Source: Nemertoderma westbladi (taxonomy: Eukaryota; Xenacoelomorpha; Nemertodermatida; Nemertodermatidae). From it: a stretch of 53,613 nucleotides of DNA. Shown here in pieces: positions 22,157-33,100 of this stretch. Positions within the stretch are counted from its first letter, which is position 1, and the number at the start of each line of letters is the position of its first letter. Below the pieces are notes generated by a model. It saw only the letters and a program-made list of their open reading frames with translations. It had not been told where the DNA came from and ran no database searches. Made by a program: the position numbers and the translations under genes. The DNA is taken from the NCBI GenBank assembly GCA_032718475.1, contig JAUCBJ010008771.1, forward strand, positions 1 through 53,613, read 5' to 3'.

Positions 22157-22819
22157 CTGTTTCTGTCCCAGTCTGTATCTCAAATTGTAAACTTTCATCA
22201 TAGATTGACTCAATCTGAGCTTCTGATACATAACAACCATAATAGCGAGCATGAGCAATGTATCCTGGAAAGGTAAGCCCAGAAACCTCCCGTGCACCTA
22301 TATTCACAGTATTATTAGTGTCTGCTGTACCTCGAGCTGTTGATGGTGTATCAAACTCCATCTTCTGATGTTCAACATTTCCTACTTTCCGACTGTACAA
22401 CATCACCTTTTTATCAACCGCATTGACTCCAACAGCCACCATATACCATTCATTAAGTTCCACTGCATTAGCCATTGTAAGTGCTGGTGAAATTCCATTT
22501 AATGCATTAAACTTTAAGGTTGTTGCAGGCTTTAACCAAAAAAGGGAGTAACCCATTGTTGAAGGATTCCCATATTCAAATATCGAACTATATGTATTTA
22601 CCATATGTTTCACAAAAGCTACCACGGTAAATGTTTCTGATAGTAACTCTATACCATGTTGTACAGAAACATATCCGGTATGGAAATTCATTGCCTGGTT
22701 ATCGACTCCTGATGGTCCTGGTCCGAATGATGGACTTCTTTTGATTATCCCATTTTGTTTACCCATCTTGTCATTTGCTCCATATTCTATGTTTAGGGGC
22801 CAGTAGGCTTCATCAATAA
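22157..22819 (-). CDS. LamG exon (domain 5)
   Basis: 663 bp (221 codons), phase 1 at both ends. The acceptor ACATTTACAG precedes 22819 and the donor AG/GTTTGT follows 22157. It encodes a full LamG domain from VIDEAYWPLNIEYG to YDESLQFEIQTGTETG. It has the Cys of YYGCYV but lacks the N-terminal Cys of its neighbours. Its beginning, including the bases around the acceptor, is nearly identical to the exon at 50477-51130, while its end and donor flank match the exon at 23867-24529. That mosaic suggests exon duplication or gene conversion. The middle is the most changed (HMVNTYSSIFEYG). Confidence 0.85.
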
Positions 22820-22924
22820 CTGTAAATGTAATTAACAATATTATTGTATGATTATCAATAACCATTTGAGCACATCATTTTTGCCACTCATTAGGTACTC
22901 AATAGAAGAATCTATCTATCTATT

Positions 22925-23440
22925 ATCGGCCTGCTGCATTGAGGCTGCACATTGAGATGATATGCTGGCTTAACAAAAATATTTTGCCACCACCATACAA
23001 TCCACAATTGGCAAGCCCAATGTATCATGCATTAAGAATGCTATGCCGGCTTATCAACAAAGTTGCACCGCCACAACTCCCTATCCACCATGGCATTCAT
23101 GAGGTAATCCGCATCTTCAAGGCCAGTGTCCTTTAAGTGTCGTCTCAAGAATGTCATGGTCTGTCCACCATGCTTATTCGCTCCATGGGTTTGCCAAAGC
23201 ACAAGATTGTGTACAGGCTGGTCCTCATGGCGAAAACAATGTCCTGCAATGCGGAGTCGGCTTTGTTCAAATGTCAAGCTTGGGGGAACCAATGAGACAC
23301 TTCCAATGTTATATACTGCCTGGTTGGAGATTTGTACATTGTACTTGACACGGCGTAGCATTCGTGTGAGTGCCAACCAGATATTTGGTGTCCTCAGCAG
23401 TTAGAGCCCAGCCTTGACTCCCATAGATAATTATAGGATA
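22925..23440 (-). pseudogene. 3' fragment of LINE family A
   Basis: Minus strand. The longest frame (23041-23376) reads as the RT C-terminal region: TRMLRRV, VQISNQAVYNIGSVSLVPPSLTFEQSRLRIAGHCFRHEDQPVHNLVLWQ, then HGGQTMTFLRRHLKDTGLEDAD. Upstream it begins within the ALTAEDTKYLVG-like block. It ends toward 22925 in the family 3' tail (CTGCATTGAGGCTGC). It lies in the 1.05-kb intron between LamG exons 22157-22819 and 23867-24529. Confidence 0.8.
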
Positions 23441-23866
23441 ATTATAGTTAATGGACGTACGTAAGTTACCTACATAGATTATTCCCCCATTTCACACAAT
23501 AGCAACCTTTACAAGTTTTACAAGTTCTGCATTCTCCAGCACTATTCAATTATACAATATATAATATTATTCAAATGCAATTACAATTACAGCGCTATAA
23601 TTGCTGGTAGTAGGAATGAAACGGAATTAGGTTGCACATGGGTGTGTGCGATCTTAGACCAAATCCTTCATTCTCTCATCTTATTGGCGATTCGAATTGG
23701 GCAGGAGATGGAGACTCGGGATAATGGTCAGGGCAATTAGTGCCTCCAAGGAGGTAGGAGGCTCGGGAGGGGTCTGAGCACTGCCCAGTGAGCAATAGAG
23801 CAAATTCCAAAATGCATTTTATTCATACTTTTAATTATTATAACAAACATAATTATTATTACAAAC
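23441..23866. other. remaining intron sequence, no gene
   Basis: AT-rich at first, then a GC-richer block at about 23630-23810 (GGAGGTAGGAGGCTCGGG, CACTGCCCAGTGAGC) that could be another repeat. I do not recognise it. Confidence 0.4.
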
Positions 23867-24529
23867 CTGTTTCTGTCCCAATCTGTATCTCAAATTGTAA
23901 ACTTTCATCATAGATTGACTCCATCTGTGCTTCTGATGCATAACAACTGTAATAGCGGGCATGAGCAATATATCCTGGAAAGGCAACCTCACCATGTTCT
24001 CGTCTTCCTATCAACAGAGTGTTCTTAGTATCTACTGTACTTCGAGCTGTTGATGGTGTATCAAACTCCATCTTCTGATGTTCAACATTTCCTACTTTCC
24101 GACTGGAGAACATCACCTTTTTATCAACTGCATTGACTCCAACAGCAACCATATACCATTCATTAATTTCTACTGCATTAGTCATTGTAAGTCCTGGTGA
24201 AATTCTATTTGCAGCATTAAACATTAGGGTTGTTGCTTCGGGATGTAACCACATATATGAACCCATGGCTGAAGATTTTCCGTATTCAAATATTGGACCA
24301 GTTCCCTCAGGTTTTACAAAAGCTACCATGGTGAATGTTTCTGATAGTAACTCTATACCATGTTGTACAGAAACATATCCACTATGGAAATTCATTGCCT
24401 GGTTATCGACTCCTGATGGTCCTGGAACTAATGATGGGTTTCCTTTTATGGTACCATCTTCTTTCCCAATTTTGTCCATCACACCAAAGTGTATGTTTAA
24501 TGGCCAATAAGCTGATGATTGGCAGTAAC
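23867..24529 (-). CDS. LamG exon (domain 4)
   Basis: 663 bp, phase 1 to phase 1. The acceptor TTAATTTAAG abuts 24529 and the donor AG/GTTTGT follows 23867. Coding begins in the codon before YCQSSAYWPLNIHFG, upstream of the first Met. It has both putative disulfide Cys residues (YCQSS and YYSCYA). The loop after YWPL is changed from YGANDKMG to FGVMDKIG. The rest matches the family: PGPSGVDNQAMNFHSGY, KPEGTGPIFEYG, WYMVAVGVNAVDKKVMFSSRKVG. The intron flank at the donor is nearly identical to that of the 22157 exon, so the two arose by tandem duplication that included intron sequence. Confidence 0.85.
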
Positions 24530-24859
24530 CTTAAATTAATGAAGAAATGAATTTATTTAAAACATAATTCAATAATAAAATTAGGGATTTCGAAATTAGA
24601 TTCTTGGATATTTGATTTATACAATGATGTTATATTAAAACCATATAAAAATTATTTTAACATTAATATTACTATACTAACTTATACACTACATTAATAT
24701 TACTACTAATATTACTATTTAATATTAATTATTTAGAGTTCTGATTTTTTGTTCATTTATGAATTAATAACTAATCTAATAAATAATATAAATTGCCAAC
24801 ACATTCCAAAGAATTATCCGCACAAAAAAACATTTCCAGCAAAAACAATCTACTACCAC

Positions 24860-26110
24860 CTGCTTGCATACTAGGATCGGCATGCTGCATTGCAGCTGCA
24901 TTTTTAAGAATGCTGTGCAGGCTTGTCGACAAAATTGCGCCACCACAACTCCTTATCACCCATGACATTTGCTAGATCATCCGCATCTTCAAGGTCAGTG
25001 TCCTTTAAGATGCGTCTCAAGAAAGTCATGGGCTGTCCACCATGCTTATTCACTCCATGAGGCTGCCAAAGCACAAGATTATGCACTGGCTGGTCCTCAC
25101 GGCGAAAGCAATGTCCTTCAAAGCAGTCTTCCAAGTCCTTCCATTCTTGGGGGAACCAATAAGACACCTCCAATATTATATAGTGTCTGGTTGGAGATGT
25201 GTGCATTGTACTTGACACAATGAACCCGGCGTAGCATTCTTGTGAATGTGACATCAAGATATTTGGTGTCCTCAGCAGTTAGAGCCCAGCATAGACTCCC
25301 ATAGAGGAGTACTGGAACTAGTGCTGCTCTAAATAATCGGACCTTAAGTTTCCGATTAATTCTCTGTGACTTCCAAATCCTGGAAAGCCTATTCAAGGCT
25401 GTCCATGCCTTTCCCTTACGTATTCGAAGGTCCTCACCTGACTCCGGATCCATGATCCCAGGTAACAGAAGTCGTCCACATGCTCAAGCATACCATTCTT
25501 TGAGCTTATGCTCATCCGATCAGAGACTTGTTGAGGACTTTCAAAGTTAACTGTCAAAATTATGTTTTTTTGGAGTTAATAAAAAGACCAACACTAGAAG
25601 CAGCCTGTTCTAATGAGCTGAGGAGCCGTTGGGCTCCCTCTAGTGATTCTGAGAGTAATCCTAAGTCAACAGCAAAGTCTAGATCAGTTAGGTACTTGTC
25701 AGGATTTCCTCGACTTCTGGAGCCAGTAGGTGGAGTTACCATCACCCCTTCTTCATTGTGATGATCTTAGGACATGCATATAACATAGTCAACCATAATT
25801 ATGGAATGGCGCAAGTGTGTCTCCCTGGAGGACGCCCCATAACACTTCAAATGGTTCTGTGTCACCGTCAATAGTAGACACAAATGTTGTTGAACCATCG
25901 TATACTGATCTGATTGCTGCTATAATTTCATCAGGAATCCCATATAATGAAAGTATGCTGAACATACGTGAGCGAGAGACTGAATCAAAGGCCTTGAAGA
26001 AGTCAACAAAGATAACATCCAGATAGATGCCTGTCTTTCTTTTTTGATAACTCTTCAATTATCCTTCTAAGTGCCAAAATGGGCTGTATGGTCCCATGAC
26101 CTTTACGTGC
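24860..26110 (-). pseudogene. LINE family A, RT to 3' end
   Basis: The most complete copy of this family in the window. In minus order: 25789-26058 gives the RT core (YLDVIFVDFFKAFDSVSR, SLYGIPDEII, GVLQGDTLAPF). Then 25560-25745 has the active-site region, which reads LDFAVDLGLLS where relatives have FADD, so one catalytic Asp is lost. Then 25118-25453 has the C-terminal part (RIRKGKAW, LNRLSRIWKS, VLLYGS, WALTAEDTK, TRMLRRV) and 24904-25257 the end. Several frameshifts separate the pieces. The 3' tail (GCAGCTGCAATGCAGCATGCCGATC on the minus strand) is shared with other copies. The 5' end is truncated. The clade is not certain; it resembles RTs with GVLQGDTLAP and LAGHC motifs. Confidence 0.85.
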
Positions 26111-26709
26111 ATAGACCTTTGCTTGCATAGAAATGTATGGCAGCTTGTATGACAACTACGCTCGTATTCCTGTGTATAATTATTCTTATATCAGGAACCT
26201 GTGTCTAAAGCCTACTCTTTTCTTGTTGTTATTGTCTAAATCTATATCACCTAGAGGTTGAAGGTACGAGCCTAAATTTTTTTTTAAACTTTTCTTGTGA
26301 ATTTCATTTTTGGTTAACCATTAATAATATTGTTCCCCCGTGTAATAAACTCACAATGTTTAATGTAATTTCGATACAGGGAAACATTCATAATACATTG
26401 TTTAACATAATAATTATAAAAAGCTATTTGTTTATTACTTAATTATGTATGAAAAGCAGGTCTACAGTGAAACTCTGTGATAATATTGTCAGAAAAGTTC
26501 AAAGTGCTACTTTTTGAGTGAAAGTAAAAGTGACTCGTAACGTGCCAATGTCAAGTTGAACATCCGTTCTTGTTCTGCGGGGGCCATTGCATTATAAAAT
26601 GCACATAGAAATTGTGCCAACAATTAACACTGGTTGACTTGATCAAAATTATCCCAGCATAGCTGGCTCAAAAGCTCTATTCTTTCAATTTCTTCCAAAC
26701 AATCTTTAA

Positions 26710-26900
26710 TAATTATTAAGTAATTTAAACACGACTTAGGATGACGTACTCTATAGCAAATGGAGCGGAAAACATGACTTCGCCACCAGCAGGGATTTAA
26801 CCCGCGTCTCCCGATAAACGTTCAGGTATGCTAACCACTACACCACGGAGGCTCCTGCATCTTTCCGATTGAGTTGCTATAGATCTGGAAGCTACTGTAC
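26710..26900 (-). repeat. left inverted-repeat arm with tRNA-like SINE
   Basis: The reverse complement of 40853-41035 with few mismatches. The part at about 26780-26852 reads on the minus strand like a tRNA head: A box TAGTGGTTAGC, a CCTGA/TCGGG stem and a B-box-like GGTTAAATCCC. The acceptor stem does not pair well and position 33 is not T, so this is SINE sequence, not a working tRNA. The arm is cut at 26900 by the LTR element and resumes at 39688. Confidence 0.8.
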
Positions 26901-28083
26901 TGTAAAAGCTTTTGGGGGATAACTGATACGTTTGCCTTTGCTGGCCAGTTCCCCCCCGGTCGCTAGAATACTCTCAAAGGGATTTATAACTAAAATAGTG
27001 CAAGCTACCAGCTTATTGGCTGATGTGCTGTACGGAGATATCTGGGCTCAGTTTAATCGGCCAACTAGCTTAGGGAGGTTGCCTCTGCCCTGCTGTCCGT
27101 GTCGGCCAATAGAATTTGAGTGGGCGTTGATTTCGACCTATCCCAGAGCTACTGAACTGAATTTCCTATCTCTATGCTCATCCTCTGTGTTGAACGGGAG
27201 CTTCGTGGAATAAGGGTAGTTGGTATCTTCATATAGAGCAGTAGTCACATGTTTCTGTTGTTGTGTTCCCATTTTTCGCCATAACACCGGCTTTTGGAAC
27301 AACTCTAGTAAAACTGCTTAGATTATAGAAAGTATAACTGTTACCGGCGGTGTTACCTCACTTAATTTAACTGCACTAATCATATTGTTTGTACTGCTAT
27401 TTACCGTCAGTTATTAATTGTATCGATTTGTTGATGAAATATTGTCATTTGGAGAATATTGATAAATCACCCAAATTTCCCAATTTCTTGATACACTACA
27501 GGTTAGAGAGACAGGCTATATATAACAATTGCGATTTATATCAATGTGGTGTGTATTGAATCTAATGTTATTTAGTAGACACTACCTGAGTCAATTGCTG
27601 TTCTCTTTATGTGTGATCAAATATACTGACGGTCGGCAGAATAGTGTGCATGATTGTGAGTGTGATGTGACTGGTAACAAAGCATTTCCTAAAGAATGCG
27701 ACTTATACTTTAATCATAAGCCTTATCGTTGCGTTTAGTATAAGTCATAGCTCTGTTTAAATAGATAGAGCGCCACGTCCTAAAGGAACTGTTAATATTT
27801 CCCGAAAGTTAATAATATCTGTCAGAAATTACATATTAGCGATCAATCGAATAATACAGTAGGCTTACACTGCAACCTTACACTGCAATAATAAAATCTA
27901 AGCATCCGAATTCAGCCTCCCGGGTGTAGATCCATCGGGTGAATGATCGCGCATGGGCTGGCTTCGGCTAATGTTTTGTTTATTAGCATAAAATATTGTC
28001 GTATGCTAAAGGTGTGTTAATTAACTAAAAGACATATAAATTTTGGCAGGTTAAACTGCTAAAGGTCTTCAAAAGCGCGAACA
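26901..28083 (+). repeat. 5' LTR of chimeric element
   Basis: Matches 38505-39687 over its whole length with one difference seen. It begins TGTAAAAGCT and ends GCGCGAACA. The sequence after it (GTAACAGTTAACG) is not a standard TGG primer-binding site. Confidence 0.95.
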
Positions 28084-30108
28084 GTAACAGTTAACGATCT
28101 TATTGCAGTAGGCAATAAGGTTGCAAAATACCGTAGTAACCGGTATTTCTGTAGGTCTGTAGGCCCAACTGTCCTAACCGGTACTGCTGTATAAGTACAT
28201 TAGTATTATTCGAATTTGATTATTGTATACCGGTAGGTCTTAGTACTTAATCAGGGACTGCAGCCCTGAAATTTTATTGAGATTCTACTTATTTCTGTCG
28301 GTTTTATTTACTAGTAGGCTAATATTGAGCAGAAGGCGTGTGACCCTGCTCAGATTGTTCAGATAATTGTAGGCTGAGCTGCTGTCTGACTGTTGTTGAG
28401 TTTGGAGAGATTACGGTGTGTGTAGAGTTGGTCTGATAAAGTGCCGTTAGTAAGTTGGGGCAGCCATATGCTGAAGGTCAATCCCCTCTTAAAGAATAAG
28501 TCGTACTACCGTGTTAGAACGCATACTAATTAACAGTTTCAGAATCTGCATATACTGTAGTTTATTTAGGCTTGATCGTAGTCTGCCAGTGTTTTAGCCT
28601 GTGTTTGTTTGTGTGGTCTGTTCAGGTACCGTGATAGTTATTACTCAGATATTTTGTAGGCTGGATTGTTGTCTAGCTATTCTTAGGCCTGAAGGGATTG
28701 CTGCGTGTGTAGAGTTTGTCTGATCAAGTGCCGTTAGTAAGTTGGGGCAGCCATATGCTGTAAGGTCAATCCCCTCTTAAAGAGTAAGCCATACTACCGT
28801 GTTAGAACGCATACTAACTAACAGTTTCAGAATCTGCACATACTGTAGTTTGTTTAGGCTTGATAGTAGTCTGCCAGCGTTTGGTTTGTATTTTTGTTTG
28901 AGTATTCTGTACGGGTAGCGTAATATTTATTATTCAGAGTTTATGCGATTATTCGCAACATTCATGTCCCCAAGTTTATTCCTACAGTAATTGTGTTTGT
29001 TACACATACCGTTATAGTTAAATTAACCCCGGTACTACACGGGCTGCTTGGCGTAGGTAAAGACTGGTGACTTTGTGCTTCGGTCACTCCAGCAGATGCC
29101 GTGGTTCTTTTAACTGTTCAAGTATATTTAACTGCTGATTATTTGTTATACCAGTACTTGTACCTAATTTAGGGTTTAGTGTACAGTGCTTTCCGAAGTA
29201 ATTAGTGTGTAGGCAGTATATTTGTGTTGTAAAGTGGTTAATAGGCACGCTGGATCTGGTAGTCCGCGGTAATTAACTTCTAGGTAGGAACAATCCGTGA
29301 TACATAACGTAGTACCTATAGCGATACGGTTATAGGTCGTCAGGCGGTGGTATTTTCCTATCTGGACAACGCAGTGTATTTACTACTACTTATTATTTTC
29401 AAATACCGTAGTACCCTGTCCATTGTAATAACCAGAATTCTAACCCTTTGTTAGGCTGGTTTGTAGACTTCCTGTAAAATTACCCTAAAAATTCGTACGT
29501 AATATTTTGTTGTTGTGTTTAATTAGAGATTTAATCTCACTCGTATCGTAAGTAATTTGTAGATAAGTAACTTAGGCCAGTAGAATTATCTGTTTTAGTG
29601 TCTCAATAAGTAACACTTCACTGAGAGCGCACAGCTTCTGTGTAGTGACTCCCCCAGAAATAATAACATTTATTTCAAATATTGACAAAAACCCATTTTA
29701 AACGGGTATATAAATATTATAAATCAACTCAAACGATTTATAAATAGTAGGCCTGCCATACAACAACTAGGTCTCAATATCAGTTGGACTACTGCTTAAA
29801 TAACAGTAATAAAGTAAGTTAAAGTAACCAAGTAACCCTAAAATATTCAGAAATTCAATTATTCTAAAATAATTGACATACCAGTATTTACCATAGGCTT
29901 ATTATATTTATTTCTATAAATTTGTGCTAAAATTATATACCGGTACTCTGTGACAAACCTAGTTTACAATACTTATATATACTATAAGTGTATACCGGTA
30001 TTCTAATATATTGTAATTAATTACCGGTACTAGGCTAACAGTGATACTGAATTACTAGACTTGCTTTGACTGTAATATAGCAGTAGGCATTCAACTGTAC
30101 AATCAAAC
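28084..30108 (+). other. long 5' leader of chimeric element
   Basis: About 2 kb between the 5' LTR and the Gag ATG, with no long reading frame. It holds the 287-bp tandem duplication and many ACCGGTA words. A leader this long could carry packaging or translation signals, but none can be shown from sequence alone. Confidence 0.7.
28370..28940 (+). repeat. 287-bp tandem duplication in leader
   Basis: Two diverged copies, about 28370-28655 and 28657-28940. Best conserved is the core GTGCCGTTAGTAAGTTGGGG (28441 and 28728), followed by CAGCCATATGCTG, CCCCTCTTAAAGA and ACCGTGTTAGAACGC. Conservation is uneven, with a central core more similar than the edges. Confidence 0.85.
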
Positions 30109-33100
30109 ATGTCTGACACAAAACGGGCACTGTCAGATAGTTCGGATCCCCTTCTCATCCTTCCTGTAGCCGTACTCAAAAGGGTATTGATTGCGGTGGA
30201 GGAGCACCAGATGGATTGGGCGAAAAGTGAGCGATCGACCAAGGATAGTTATGCGGGATACACGAAGGAGGAACTGAAGTCTATTGTCGAGACGCAATGG
30301 AATTTCCCCGGACCCGGACTCCCGTTTAACTTATCGAAAGCTGGCTGGGAGGACTTATACAGGATGGGAGTGGTATGGAACACTAGGGATTCGGCTATGT
30401 GGAAGGGGTCGGTAGCAGAATATGCACAGAGATTCTTCAGCTCTCTGCGGCGATTGGAGGAGCAGCTGTTTCAGCGGCCTTACGGACCTCGGGAGAAGGA
30501 AGAGCTGCTTTATCAAGTTCGCGAACGAGTTCTGTGGATCAGACTAATTCTTTCAGCCTATAAGAAAGTCTCAAGGATAAGCCAAGATACGTCGTTGCGG
30601 GTCGCCGTAAAGACTTTGTTCTGGCGTGTGAGTCTTAAAGTCCAAGCAACGACTCAATGGAAAGCTCTGCTAACCGAGCACATGACCCAAGGAGAATCAA
30701 CAGACGCCGTCTTTTCTCAAGTGGAAGGCGAAGCGACGGCAGAGAAACCTCAGAAGAAGGACGCAAGCGTTACGTCACCTGATGAAGGCGATACCACTGA
30801 TCCTGAAGGCGGAGGAAATAGATCTCGTTCCAACAGACGTAGAAGAATGCCTCACCGTCAGAAATTGCCTAATCTGCCCCCAGCTGGGAGAAGGCAACTA
30901 GCTAGCACAGACTTAGGTAGTACAGAACCCACAGACCAAATTATTACAGTAGAAAGACTCCCTACTGTAGTAGATGAGCCTGAAATAATTAGGCCTGTTC
31001 TTGAAATCACCCCTTCGGTGATAGAGACACCTGTGCTCCCAGAAACTGCCTATAAATTCCCTTTGTACAGTACTAAACTACCTGTGCCCAGTAGGACTGT
31101 TCCCGAGTCCGAACCCGTCCTGGACGCCGAGCGAGAGATCAAGAATTTATCGCCCGTCGTCTCTCGCTCGCCCGCTACTACGTTGGCGACTCCCGCTTCG
31201 GCGGTTGAGTGGGTAGCTGAGGGACGACGGGAGATGGGTCTCCTGCTCGAGCAGCTGAGGGAACACTGTTTGTGCTCCTCTCAGCAAGTCCGGGAAATGG
31301 AAGAGACTGTTCAGCAGCTCAAGGGAACAGTAAGGGAAAGTAGGTTAGAGTTGCAAAAAGTGCAGCAAAGTATCGCACTAGAATGCGACAAATTAGTCAA
31401 CCTACAAAAGGGAATACCAATAACCCCTGTAACAGTGTGTCAGCCTGTTAGGTCTGAAGTATTACATGCGCAAGGTGTGGAGCCTACACGCATCTATACT
31501 GCTAGTGAAGTAGAAACTCCTATAGCAAACCCTATTAAGGGTGATTATACGCCTGTTGTTAATGACATTCCCAATAGACCTGATAATAATCCGAGAAATT
31601 TATATACCGATAACTCGATATTCAATAACACGATGGCCCAAGAAAGTTTTACGCGTCAAATGGCTAGAACCGAAGCCCGTCAAGCGGTAAAGGTTGGAGA
31701 GATAGTCAAGTTCAATGGAGATGAGATGAAATGGTTACCTTTTAATGAATATTATAAAGATAACATACAGAACTCTGTGTTATCCAACGGAGAGAAACTT
31801 AGATTCCTCATCGAGTGCTTGGAAGGACCTCCCAAGTCAATGGCGTTAAAATTTATTGGACATCCAGATGGATTAAGACAAGTTTGGGATACACTAAACA
31901 TCAGGTATGGTAATAGGAATAACATAGCTAGGTATTTATATGCGAAATTAATGGCCCCCCGAAAGTTTCTTAGCAGCGGGATTATAGAGTTTTCCGATGA
32001 GATTCAGGAGATCTGTAGACAACTAGATTGGTTAGGTAAGTCTCATGAATACCAGAATTATATGGTTGTAGGAGCCTTAGCATCTACTTTGCCCAAGGGT
32101 GGAGTAGGTACACGCTGGGACAAGAAGGTGTTATATACGATGGAACAACAACAACGAGACCCTACCATGGCTGATCTCGTGTCATTCTTGGATGGCGAGG
32201 TGAAATTACAACTCCTAAAGCAATCCAGAGAGAAAACACCGGAAAATAAGGTAAGTGAGAAACCCGTTTCTAGGAGAAGAGTAACACCGGTGTGTTATAC
32301 TGATGACGGCGAAAGCCAAGCTTCTCAAGAAGAAGACAGCGGGAAAGACGCCGAGAAATTTTACTATGTTAACAAGACCTCAAAGGACGTAAGTAAATCT
32401 AAAGCTCGAACCCATGACAGGAGAGAACAGGTTGCTAAGACTCCTCTTCAGTTTCCTAACAGAGTACACGGAAGAAAGCCCGAAGAAAGAACTAGAGTGC
32501 ATAACGTCACCCAAAATAAGGTGAGTAACATTAAACCCAACTGTGCGCTGTGCGACGGGCCCCACCGTTTGAGTGCGTGTGCGGAATTCCTAAAGAAATC
32601 CCTTGTAGACAGACGTACAGTTGTGTGGGACAAGCGGTTATGCTATAATTGCCTCAGACGCGGACACCAGCGGCGAACCTGTTACTCCGACATAAAGTGT
32701 GCAAAGTGCGGTGCGAAACATCACATCTTGTTACAAAGTGAATTCGAACGAAACAGCCCGAGTCAGGTAAGTGAGCCCAAATCACATGTCCAATTCAGTG
32801 ATGTGAACGACACTGACCAAAGTTCTGAGTGGGAAGGATTCTATACGGACGAATTCTCCGACGCCAACGAATCCTGTTACCTAATAAATACCGCAGTGTA
32901 TCGAGCACTTACTTACGAAAAGGACACCGACAATGAGTTCTCCCCAACTAACTTTGACAGACAACCATCCTGGAAACCTTCAACTTCCAACGTAGGAATC
33001 AGAGAATTTCCTGTAGTGCAGGTAAGAGTTCAGGGTCCTAACAAAAGTTACATAGTGAATGCCCTCCTTGACTCCGGCAGTACAGGAACATTCATCGATC

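Noticed and set aside
26780-26852. tRNA gene on the minus strand
   Set aside because: A and B boxes are present, but the acceptor stem does not pair and the base before the anticodon is not T; the flanks are repeated at 40853-41035. It is SINE sequence.
26932-27213. 93-codon frame, repeated at 38536-38817
   Set aside because: It is part of the LTR, appears twice only because the LTR is duplicated, and has no ATG start.
27529-27738. 69-codon frame, repeated at 39133-39342
   Set aside because: Also within the LTR; short and without recognisable features.
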